Positions 37,315 through 44,936 of a stretch of DNA of 64,000 bases are shown one piece after another (position 1 is the stretch's first letter; every line of letters starts with the position of its first letter). The notes beneath the pieces were generated by a model. That model was not told where the DNA came from and ran no database searches. It was given only the letters and a program-made list of their open reading frames with translations. This DNA is from Deinococcus piscis (GTDB taxonomy: Bacteria > Deinococcota > Deinococci > Deinococcales > Deinococcaceae), in NCBI RefSeq assembly GCF_014653275.1, contig NZ_BNAL01000012.1:1-64000 (forward strand), in the 5' to 3' direction. The position numbers and the translations under genes are program-made.

Positions 37315-37820
37315 TTCACACCGCCAGAAGCCTTTACAAAGGTCTCTAAAAACTTAATTTTTTCAAGGTCTTTGGCATTGTTATTTCCCGCCCTATAACT
37401 ATCTCTTGAGGAAGCCTCGTAAATCTTCAAAAACTGCTCAGCAGAAGGCAGGTAAAAAAGAGCCGCTGCTTGTCCTCTAATTTGCAATGCTCCAAGCTCA
37501 ATATCTGCGAACTCTGGCAAGGCATCAATGGTTCCGAACTCTACTGAAAACTCTTTTCTGAATTCGTGTTCGTGCAGGTCTACTAGATCATAACCCAGCC
37601 CACCCATAACGCCATAAATCTTTTCCCAGTTGTAGATGCGAGCTTCGTCGGGAGCTTCCCAGCCTCGCGGGTCACCGGGAACATGAATATCTATATCGGA
37701 AGGTTTCCAATCCTTATCTGTGACTAGGCTAAGGCCCAACGAACCCAGCAGTGTAGGTACAATCCCTTCTCTATTTAAAGCACCAGCTATCCTCAAAAAC
37801 TCCTGTAGCATCTCCTTCAC
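37311..37820 (-). CDS. nucleotidyltransferase-fold-like protein, AT-rich
   Basis: 169-residue protein with TLLGSLGLSLVTDKDWKPSD followed by IDIHVPG, which fits the GS...DxD signature of minimal nucleotidyltransferases (Gly-Ser, then Asp-Ile-Asp). The C-terminus NAKDLEKIKFLETF is like that of the same proteins. Base composition is visibly more AT-rich than its neighbours, yet it overlaps both by four bases. It therefore looks like a recent acquisition precisely integrated in the operon. Substrate (nucleotide transfer to protein or RNA) is unknown. Confidence 0.6.
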   Translation of the reverse strand: MKEMLQEFLRIAGALNREGIVPTLLGSLGLSLVTDKDWKPSDIDIHVPGDPRGWEAPDEARIYNWEKIYGVMGGLGYDLVDLHEHEFRKEFSVEFGTIDALPEFADIELGALQIRGQAAALFYLPSAEQFLKIYEASSRDSYRAGNNNAKDLEKIKFLETFVKASGGVK

Positions 37821-40063
37821 TCCCCCACCCCCAGCATCCGCAGCCCAATCGCCACGGCCAGCATCCCCAGTTCTTCATTCACCTCGGCGCTCGCAGTTTC
37901 CCGCTCCAGACCACGCAAATCTTCGCCCAAGCGCCGACGCTCCGGCGGGCTGATGCGCGACAGCGAACGCCGCAGCGCGGGCAGCACTTCGCCAAATTGC
38001 TCCTCGTCCAGCGCCACCACCCAGTCGTCCAGCAGCCCCAATGCAGCGGAGTCGTGCAGCAGGGTCACGCCGCCTTCGCCCAGAAACCCGTCCAGCCATG
38101 CGGCCACGGTGGGCACGTCCTGACCGGGGGCCAGCGCCGCGCCGAGGCGTCCCCGCACGGTGTCATCGTCCAGCAGTGAGCGGTCACGCAGCCGCGCCAC
38201 CACGTCCCCGCGCAGCAGCGGGGCGGTGCCTTCGGCGTCGAGGGCGTGCAGGGCCAGCACCCATTCCGCCGTCGCTTCGGCGTCGTCGAGCAGCCGCACG
38301 GCGCGGTCAGCCTCGGCCACCTGCTTTTGCAAGTCCTGCGCGGCGTCGTCTTTCAGGGCGTGGGCGGCGTTCGGTAGCCCAGCGGCGGCGCGGGCGGTCA
38401 GCGTGCGGAAGACGGGGCGCGGGTCGTCTCCCTCGCGGCTGCGCACGTCGCCGTAGCGGGCGAGACGGGCCAGCGGCGGCAGGGCGTCCAGCAGCGCGGG
38501 CGTGTCGGCACTCGCGGCGCGTTCGTCCAGTTTTTGGAGGGTGAAACGGGCGGCGTCTGGCAGCCCCGACAGGCGGGTGACTTCGAGCAGCTTGGAGAGT
38601 TCCGCGAGGTCGGCGCGGCGGGCACGCGAAATGGCGGCGGTGTTGGCGGCCCGCACCAGCGTGTTGCCGAAGCGACTCGCCTCAATCAGGCGCACGGCGT
38701 ACTCGGGTTCCCAGCGCAGCGTCCATTCTTCCTTGAAGGTGCCGGTGCCGCTCGCGTAACTTTCTCGCGCCCACGGGATGCCGAGGAGGTTCAGGCGGTG
38801 GAACAATTGCGACTTGTTCAGTCCCGCGTCCTCGCGCAGGTCGAGGGAGATTTCGCGAATGGTCGCTTCTTGCTTGAGCCGCAATGTTTTGAGCGTTGCC
38901 GCGAGGTCTTGCGCCAGGGGCACGGCGGGCACCTCGGCGGGAACACTGCCCAGCACCTCACCCACAAAAAGCTGCTCGGACAGCAGGCGTAGCGGCGTGT
39001 CGCTGTCCCACGCGAAGACGGCCTGCGTCGCGTCGGTGAGTTCGTCCAGCCCCGCGAGGCTGCGCCCGCGCAAGGCAGCCAGAGCGTCCGCCAGACGGGT
39101 CGCGTCAATCACCTGTGCGCTCGAAGCGTCCAGCCCCTTTTCGCGCAGCAGCCGCGCCGAACGGGTCAGCCAGCTTTCGGAAACGTGCGCGGTCGTGCGG
39201 AAGAGGTGCGCGTACCACCCCGGCGAGGTGATGCCCGCGCCGTAGCCGCTGGCCTGCGTGAGCCGTCCGTGCGTCCAGGGCGTGACGGTGAGGCTGGTTT
39301 TGACTTTGGGCAGCCCCTTGAGGCGAACAGGGTCGGCCTTCTTCTCGCGTTCCAGCATTTCGGGCGTCAGCGCGGGGGCGTGCCATGCGCCGCAGACCAC
39401 CGCCACGTCGCCTCCCGTCTGACCAACACGTTTCAGGGCCGCGCGGATGATTTCGCGCATCTGGGCCTCGCGCAGCAGGTCGCGCTCTGAGGTGTGGCCT
39501 TCATCCTCTTCGCGCAATGCGGCCATGACTTCGTTCACTGCGCCAAAAATGCCCTCGCCGCGTGACTCGACCAGCGCGTCCCACCAGCGCTCGAAGTCGC
39601 TGTAGCCCGCCGCCTGAGCGAGCAGGGCGAGGGGGTCGGCACGGACGGGGTTGGGGGCTGCTTCGGCGTCGGTGGCTGGCGGCTCGGCGGGAGCCTGACC
39701 CTCTACCTCTGGGAGAGGGCCTTGCGAAGCAAGGGGTGAGGGTTCCTGCGCCAGCGTCACCGCAGCGGGCAAATCCATAAACCCCACGGGCACGCCCCGT
39801 TCCAGCGCCCAGCGAATCGCCACCCATTCGGGCGAGAACCCGGCCAGCGGGTAGAACACGGACTGTTCGGGAGACAGGTGCACATGCGCCAGCACCGCGA
39901 CGGGCGGCACGGTGCCTTGGTGCGCCAGAAAGGGAATCAGAGGGTCGGCATCGGGCGGGCCTTCGACGAGCAACGTGGCAGGGGCCAAGGCTTCGAGCGC
40001 GGTCAGCACGCTGCGGGCGCTGCCGGGGCCGTGGTGACGGATGGGGAGGAGATGGAGGGTCAT
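37817..40063 (-). CDS. DUF5682-like large protein of the MoxR-vWA cluster
   Basis: 748-residue protein opening LHLLPIRHHGPGSARSVLTA and LLVEGPPDADPLI, the hallmark of the DUF5682 family (IRHHGPGSA). A HxxW-type segment VAVVCGAWHAPALTPEMLER is near residue 220, and the C-terminal half is helical and repeat-rich. No known enzymatic fold can be assigned. Members occur beside MoxR, vWA and SWIM genes, as here, suggesting one complex or pathway. A low-complexity Pro/Ala/Glu stretch is at residues 110-145. Four-base overlaps with both neighbours. Confidence 0.75.
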   Translation of the reverse strand: MTLHLLPIRHHGPGSARSVLTALEALAPATLLVEGPPDADPLIPFLAHQGTVPPVAVLAHVHLSPEQSVFYPLAGFSPEWVAIRWALERGVPVGFMDLPAAVTLAQEPSPLASQGPLPEVEGQAPAEPPATDAEAAPNPVRADPLALLAQAAGYSDFERWWDALVESRGEGIFGAVNEVMAALREEDEGHTSERDLLREAQMREIIRAALKRVGQTGGDVAVVCGAWHAPALTPEMLEREKKADPVRLKGLPKVKTSLTVTPWTHGRLTQASGYGAGITSPGWYAHLFRTTAHVSESWLTRSARLLREKGLDASSAQVIDATRLADALAALRGRSLAGLDELTDATQAVFAWDSDTPLRLLSEQLFVGEVLGSVPAEVPAVPLAQDLAATLKTLRLKQEATIREISLDLREDAGLNKSQLFHRLNLLGIPWARESYASGTGTFKEEWTLRWEPEYAVRLIEASRFGNTLVRAANTAAISRARRADLAELSKLLEVTRLSGLPDAARFTLQKLDERAASADTPALLDALPPLARLARYGDVRSREGDDPRPVFRTLTARAAAGLPNAAHALKDDAAQDLQKQVAEADRAVRLLDDAEATAEWVLALHALDAEGTAPLLRGDVVARLRDRSLLDDDTVRGRLGAALAPGQDVPTVAAWLDGFLGEGGVTLLHDSAALGLLDDWVVALDEEQFGEVLPALRRSLSRISPPERRRLGEDLRGLERETASAEVNEELGMLAVAIGLRMLGVGE

Positions 40064-40902
40064 TCCCAGTCCTCCAACTCGTCCAAGTATTCCAGCAAAT
40101 GCTCGTCGCCTGTCACTTCAGCTTGTTTCCCGAAAGCTGTCGCAAAAGCCTGAGCTTGCCCAAGGGCTTTGCCAGCCTTCGCTATCTCATCAAAAATGTT
40201 GTCTGGGTCGAGGAAAAGAGCCTCACCACGTTCCTCGATTTCTTCGTCGGCAAGGGCGGAGAGGATGACTTCCGTAACCTCGGGCGGCGCGTCTTTTCCC
40301 AAGTGATGAGCCAGCGCCAACGCCGCTGAGAGCGATAGGAGGGGCGCATCTTCCCGCTCAAGTTGCGCCATAGCGAAGGCTTCGGCCTCCGAACTCAGCG
40401 GAGCCGCACATCCCAGAAAGTAGAGCAGGGCGGCCTGCAAATCTGGGTCAGGCTGGGCTAGAAGGGCGGCCTGCATGGCCTCAAGTGCGGCGGCGTCCTT
40501 CTTTTCCAGAATCAGGTCACGGCAAAGGCGGGCCGCCGAAGTAATGACTTCAGGCTGCTGACTGTGCAGATAAGGCAAGTAGACGGGCAAGCCTTTGAGG
40601 AGCGCCGCCAGTACAGCTTCCTGCGCGTCTCCATCGCCACCACCCATAACCGAAAGCAAACTGAGAATGTCCAGTCCACTTTGGCCCTTCTCCAAAATCC
40701 CAATCAGAAATGGAATCGCGTGCGGCGTGGCGCTGTAGGTCGTCCACTGATGCCAGAGGTTGCCGAAAGCGTCGGTATAGGCTTCCTCGTCGCCTGCGGC
40801 AATGGCCTCAAGTTGCGCGGGCACGTCCTCGGCGCTGCCGTAAGCGTGCTCCAAATTGGCCCAATCCACCTTTCCCAGTTCGGAAAGTGGGCGGCCTATC
40901 AC
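40060..40902 (-). CDS. HEAT-repeat-like protein in MoxR cluster
   Basis: 280-residue helical protein with several HEAT/Armadillo-like repeats (FLIGILEKGQSGLDILSLLS, QEAVLAALLKGLPVYLPYLH, MQAALLAQPDPDLQAALLYF, LSLSAALALAHHLGKDAPPE). The start is GTG 40902, with GGAGGTGA 6 nt upstream, one base after the MoxR stop. Such repeats usually scaffold protein interactions, so it could join the ATPase to other operon products. No closer family recognised. Confidence 0.65.
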   Translation of the reverse strand: MIGRPLSELGKVDWANLEHAYGSAEDVPAQLEAIAAGDEEAYTDAFGNLWHQWTTYSATPHAIPFLIGILEKGQSGLDILSLLSVMGGGDGDAQEAVLAALLKGLPVYLPYLHSQQPEVITSAARLCRDLILEKKDAAALEAMQAALLAQPDPDLQAALLYFLGCAAPLSSEAEAFAMAQLEREDAPLLSLSAALALAHHLGKDAPPEVTEVILSALADEEIEERGEALFLDPDNIFDEIAKAGKALGQAQAFATAFGKQAEVTGDEHLLEYLDELEDWE

Positions 40903-40903
40903 C

Positions 40904-42016
40904 TCAACTCACCTCCCGGCACGCCAGATAAAACTCTTTCCACCCCTCGCGCTTTTTAATCGCCGTTTCCAGATACTCGTTCCAAACTTGCTGGTCTTGC
41001 ACGGGGTCTTTGACCACCGCCCCGACAAGGCTGGCGGCGATGTCGCGGCTGGTCAGTTCGCCGTCGCCAAAGTGCGCGGCCAGTGTCAGGCCGCCCACCG
41101 CCACGCTGATGGCCTCGGCCACGCTGAGGCTGCCGCTGGGGGACTTCAGCTTGGTCTTGCCGTCCTCGGTGACGCCGGAGCGCAACTCCCGGAAGACTGT
41201 GACCACGCGGCGCAGTTCGTCCAGCGCGGGCGGGACTTCGGGGAGGCCGAGGCTGCGGCCCAGCGCGTCCACGCGGCGGATGACGATGCTCAGTTCGTCT
41301 TCGAGGCTGTCGGGCACAGGCAGCACGACGGTATTGAAGCGGCGTTTCAGCGCACTGGACAACTCATTCACGCCCTTGTCGCGGTTGTTGGCGGTGGCAA
41401 TCAGGTTGAAGCCGCGCACCGCCTGCACCTCGGTGTTCAGTTCGGGGACGGGCAAAGTCTTTTCGGACAGCACCGTAATCAGCGTGTCCTGCACGTCGCT
41501 CTGCACGCGGGTCAGTTCCTCCAGGCGGGCGATTTTTCCCTCGCGCATGGCGTGCATCACGGGGCTTTCGACCAGCGCGGCTTCACTCGGCCCCTCGGCC
41601 AGCAGGCGGGCGTAGTTCCAGCCGTAGCGGATGGCCTGCTCGTCGGTGCCCGCCGTGCCCTGCACCAGCAGCGTGGAGTCGCCCGAAATGGCCGCCGCCA
41701 GATGCTCACTGACCCAGCTTTTGGCCGTCCCCGGCACGCCGATGAGCAGCAGGGCGCGGTCAGTCGCCAGCGTCGCCACCGCGATTTCCATCAAGCGGCG
41801 CTCGCCCACGTACTTGGGCGTGATTTCGGTGTCGCCTGCCATGCCGCCCAGCAGGTAGGTCAGCACGGCGCGGGGCGAGAGGTTCCACCTGGGCGGACGG
41901 GGATGACTGTCAGCCTCGGCAAGCGCGGCAAGTTCGTGCGCGTACTGCTGCTCGGCGTGCTGGCGCAGGACTTCAGGTTGGGTGGCGTCGGTGGTCTGGA
42001 CGGTTTTCTGGGTCAT
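40904..42016 (-). CDS. MoxR-family AAA+ ATPase
   Basis: 370-residue AAA+ ATPase. Walker A-type GVPGTAKSWVSEHLAAAISG (about residue 100), a Walker B region (ARLEELTRVQSDVQDTLITV with Glu pair), sensor 1 in GFNLIATANNRDKGVNELSS, and the Arg-finger area SALKRRFNTV. MoxR ATPases act as chaperones with vWA proteins, matching the vWA gene at the end of this operon. Its start overlaps the small upstream gene by four bases. Confidence 0.9.
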   Translation of the reverse strand: MTQKTVQTTDATQPEVLRQHAEQQYAHELAALAEADSHPRPPRWNLSPRAVLTYLLGGMAGDTEITPKYVGERRLMEIAVATLATDRALLLIGVPGTAKSWVSEHLAAAISGDSTLLVQGTAGTDEQAIRYGWNYARLLAEGPSEAALVESPVMHAMREGKIARLEELTRVQSDVQDTLITVLSEKTLPVPELNTEVQAVRGFNLIATANNRDKGVNELSSALKRRFNTVVLPVPDSLEDELSIVIRRVDALGRSLGLPEVPPALDELRRVVTVFRELRSGVTEDGKTKLKSPSGSLSVAEAISVAVGGLTLAAHFGDGELTSRDIAASLVGAVVKDPVQDQQVWNEYLETAIKKREGWKEFYLACREVS

Positions 42017-42180
42017 GAAGTCTCTCCTTCTGTCGAAAGTTGCGCGAGAATTTGAGGGCGGACGGATGCATCAATTTTGTTGGCGTTTTGGAGTAGGGCT
42101 TGGCGGAGGTTAGGGTTCGGATGTCTAGCAAAGGCCAAAGCCGCGCGGGCTTCGCGCTTGAGGGCGGCGAGGTCGGTCAT
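42013..42180 (-). CDS. small protein (55 aa) in MoxR operon
   Basis: 55-residue helical protein: MTDLAALKREARAALAFARH then PNPNLRQALLQNANKID and QILAQLSTEGETS. The chosen ATG (42180) overlaps the upstream stop by four bases, as other genes here do; a longer start at 42207 would run 30 bases into the upstream gene. Its pattern suggests a small HEAT-like or coiled adaptor. Not recognised. Confidence 0.6.
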   Translation of the reverse strand: MTDLAALKREARAALAFARHPNPNLRQALLQNANKIDASVRPQILAQLSTEGETS

Positions 42181-43493
42181 ATCACTTCCTCCAGCGCCCG
42201 CGCCCACTCACGCCGCAGGCGCAAAACTTCCATGAGCGAGCGCCACGCAGCCTCAGCTTCGGCCTGACGTTCGTGGTGGACTGCGGGCTGACGTTCCTCC
42301 CAGAGTGCAAGTTGCCGCGCAGAGAGGCTGGCAGGTCGGGCGGGCATGACAAAGGGCAACGGCTGGGGGACGGCGATGTCGGCGGTAGGGTCAAGTTGCC
42401 GGGCCAAGCGACCAAAGGTGGCCGGGTCGCGTTGGCCCCGTTGCTGGATAGACGCAAGCCACTCCGCCGCATCTGCTGCGGTCACGGGGGCCTGCGCTTC
42501 GGCGCTGCGCTCAGGTCGTTCGCGCTCACGCTGCGCCCTGAGTTGCTGCCCCAAAGACCTGGATTTTTTCTCTGCGGCCTGCACGAGCTGCTCGCCACGC
42601 ACATCCAGCGCTCCAAGCAGCACTGAAAAAGGCAAGGCTCCCAGCAGCCGGTGAAGGTCGGAATCATCTACAGCGCCCACGTTGGGCGTGCCGAGTGCCT
42701 CAGGCAACTGGAAGGGCCTGAATTTGAGTTGGTCGCCTTTGGTCGTCACCACCTGCGGCACCAGCGCCAGCAGTTCATCTTGCAGCGGCCCCGGCAAGTG
42801 GCCCTGTAGCATCCGCACCCGCCGCTGCACCTCCGCCGAGCGGTCTGTCTCAGCGTGCTGCAAGAGCGGCAGGTCGTCGGCCAATAGCCCCTTTTCAAGC
42901 AGGTCCAGTAGGTCGCGCCGCCCATTGGCATCCGCGGCCTGCCACAGTTCCAGGGTCTGGGCCGCGCCCGCGCTGGGGTCAGCGGTGCGCACCGCTTGCA
43001 GTTCGTGAAGGCGGGCTTGCCACTGCGCCTGCGCGTCGGCCTTTTGCCACTCCACCTGCAGAGGATGTCCGTCCAGCACCGCTTGGCCGCGTTCATCCAG
43101 CAGCGGCCACAGCTCCTGAAGGTTCCTGACGCCACTGTTTTTGAGGCTCAGCAGCTGTGCGGCACTCAGCGTCCAGCGCCCCAACTCAAGGTCGTCCAGC
43201 ACCGCCGATCTGAGCGGCGTGCCCAGCAGAGCAGGTAGCAAGGCCCACAGCTGAGGCGGCAGTGGACAGGCAGGCGGCGGCAGCTGGACTGGCGGGAGGA
43301 CTGTGGCGGCGTCCAGCACCAGACCGGCGCGGGCGTGCAGTCCACTCAGGGCGGCGCGGGCAAGCAGCGTGGCCTCGGGAGAAGCGGTCTGAATGCGGCC
43401 CAGTGCCTCACCAAGCGGGGACGGGGGCAGCGCCGGGAGCGGGGAGCGGGCGGTTCCGCGCAGAGCTGCAGCAGCCAACGACTTCAGGGTCAC
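42177..43493 (-). CDS. DUF5691-like protein of MoxR cluster
   Basis: 438-residue, mostly helical protein that matches the pattern of DUF5691: N-terminal LAAAALRGTARSPLPALPPS, a middle WPLLDERGQAVLDGHPLQ, and VQRRVRMLQGHLPGPLQDEL. It is always found near SWIM and MoxR genes in my knowledge of this cluster type. No catalytic motif stands out. Coupled on both sides by ATGA overlaps. Confidence 0.65.
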   Translation of the reverse strand: MTLKSLAAAALRGTARSPLPALPPSPLGEALGRIQTASPEATLLARAALSGLHARAGLVLDAATVLPPVQLPPPACPLPPQLWALLPALLGTPLRSAVLDDLELGRWTLSAAQLLSLKNSGVRNLQELWPLLDERGQAVLDGHPLQVEWQKADAQAQWQARLHELQAVRTADPSAGAAQTLELWQAADANGRRDLLDLLEKGLLADDLPLLQHAETDRSAEVQRRVRMLQGHLPGPLQDELLALVPQVVTTKGDQLKFRPFQLPEALGTPNVGAVDDSDLHRLLGALPFSVLLGALDVRGEQLVQAAEKKSRSLGQQLRAQRERERPERSAEAQAPVTAADAAEWLASIQQRGQRDPATFGRLARQLDPTADIAVPQPLPFVMPARPASLSARQLALWEERQPAVHHERQAEAEAAWRSLMEVLRLRREWARALEEVI

Positions 43494-44773
43494 GGGCGGG
43501 CCTCACTGGCTGGGGAGAGGCTGAGTGGATAAAACGTCTCGCCATTCCACTCGCCAAACACATAGGCGAGTTCGGTATTGGCCTGAGCTTTCAGATACCA
43601 CAGATAACTGCCCCGTATCTCGTCTGCCAGCGGGAGGGCGCTGCCCTCAGGGCTACACAGTTGCCCCGGCGCAAAGTACACCGGCCCCAGCAGAACCCCG
43701 GTGCGCTCCAGCCAGGGATTGAGCGCCAGGGCCGCTGCCCAGTGGGCAGGCAGATCAGCGAGCGACAGGGCGAGGTGAGCCGGTAGGGGCATAGGCCCCA
43801 GTTGCTCCACCAGATCGAACACCGCCCGCTGAGCAAAAGCCGCAGGCGCATAAGCCAGCGCCCCACGCAACTGGTGAAGGGGCAAGAACTCCTGGCCCTG
43901 CGCCGCCGCTTTGGTAAAAAAGTCCAGCAGCAGGGCCACTTCACCGGCACGGCCCAGCAACCAGGTGCGGCGCACAGACAGGCGGCCCTCTTCTTCCATA
44001 ACACTGCCCACACACAGCCATTCTTCGCCTTCTGCGGGCTGGCAAGCGGCTCTGTCCAGAGGCACCCCCAGCACTGCCAGCAAGTCAGCGCGTTCGCCTT
44101 TGCTGAGAGCCTCGCGGCCCTGCCACGCCTGGGTCAGCAGGTACAGACGGCCCAGGTGCGCCGTCAGGGCCTCGCCGCTGTCCTCATGCAGCAGCCCGGG
44201 AATCTGGCGAATCAGCCGCGCCACGCCCGGAAGCTGCGCGTCCACCAGGCGGGCGGCTTGGGCGTCCCACTCGCTATAAGGGCGTCCACGGGCCGCCAAC
44301 AGGCCCTCGCGGACCAGGTCGGTGAGCCACAGTTCCAGCGCTTCCAGGCCCGCCCCCATCTTTTTTTCGCGCTTGGCCCACGTTTTGGCATGTTGCGCGG
44401 CGTCGGCCTCCTTCGGCTCGGTTTTCGGCTTCTCGGCGCGGGCCTGGCGACCTTCCAGCCACTTGCTCAGCTCCTCGGGCACGGCGAGGGCTTTCCAGTC
44501 ACCGGCCTCCGAAGCGTGCAGCAGCAGCAGAGCCAGCGCGTGCTTGCAGGGAAACTTGCGGCTGGGGCAGCTGCACTTGGTGGCCAGCTCAGAGGTCCGC
44601 AGGTCGGCAGCGACCAGATAGGGGTGCGCTCCGCTGCCCTGGGCCTCGCCCCAAAGCACGCCGCCCACTTGCGACAAGGTGGGCCACTTGCCGGGCGTGG
44701 CCAGTTTCTGGGCCGCCTTCAGACTGGCCGAATCAGGGGCCAGAGCAGCGGCGGCTTCGGGAGTAATAGACAT
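43490..44773 (-). CDS. SWIM zinc-finger protein, first gene of MoxR-vWA operon
   Basis: 427-residue protein with a SWIM domain near residue 65-80: KCSCPSRKFPCKHALALLLL, i.e. Cys-x-Cys...Cys-x-His for zinc. SWIM domains bind DNA or proteins. The rest is helical with a basic-acidic linker (RQARAEKPKTEPKEADAAQH). Its ATG at 44773 has AAGGAAG upstream. As first gene after a palindrome-bearing promoter it heads an eight-gene operon to 36097 with four-base overlaps at nearly every junction. Confidence 0.82.
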   Translation of the reverse strand: MSITPEAAAALAPDSASLKAAQKLATPGKWPTLSQVGGVLWGEAQGSGAHPYLVAADLRTSELATKCSCPSRKFPCKHALALLLLHASEAGDWKALAVPEELSKWLEGRQARAEKPKTEPKEADAAQHAKTWAKREKKMGAGLEALELWLTDLVREGLLAARGRPYSEWDAQAARLVDAQLPGVARLIRQIPGLLHEDSGEALTAHLGRLYLLTQAWQGREALSKGERADLLAVLGVPLDRAACQPAEGEEWLCVGSVMEEEGRLSVRRTWLLGRAGEVALLLDFFTKAAAQGQEFLPLHQLRGALAYAPAAFAQRAVFDLVEQLGPMPLPAHLALSLADLPAHWAAALALNPWLERTGVLLGPVYFAPGQLCSPEGSALPLADEIRGSYLWYLKAQANTELAYVFGEWNGETFYPLSLSPASEARP

Positions 44774-44788
44774 AGGTCGGCTTCCTTT

Positions 44789-44805
44789 TTATGTTATATA
44801 CATAA
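44789..44805. promoter_or_regulatory. palindromic operator upstream of SWIM-MoxR-vWA operon
   Basis: TTATGT-TATAT-ACATAA is a 17-bp AT-rich palindrome 15 bp upstream of the operon start codon. TATATA-like -10 sequences overlap it, so a bound repressor could block initiation. No regulator gene lies in the operon itself. Confidence 0.5.
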
Positions 44806-44883
44806 TCGTAGCATATTCACTTTTGGTATGGAAGCCCCCCAACTGACTGAGCGAGCAGGGTGAAGTATGCCCCCTGAAACACA

Positions 44884-44916
44884 ACAAAAAATGGTGTGGA
44901 CGTTTCCATCCACACC
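44884..44916 (-). terminator. intrinsic terminator after the G8 lipoprotein gene
   Basis: On the minus strand GGTGTGGA-TGGAAACG-TCCACACC forms an 8-bp stem, followed by ATTTTTTGTT. It lies about 20 bp downstream of the stop codon at 44937. Confidence 0.82.
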
Positions 44917-44936
44917 AGGCCCCAGGTTGCTCTCTC

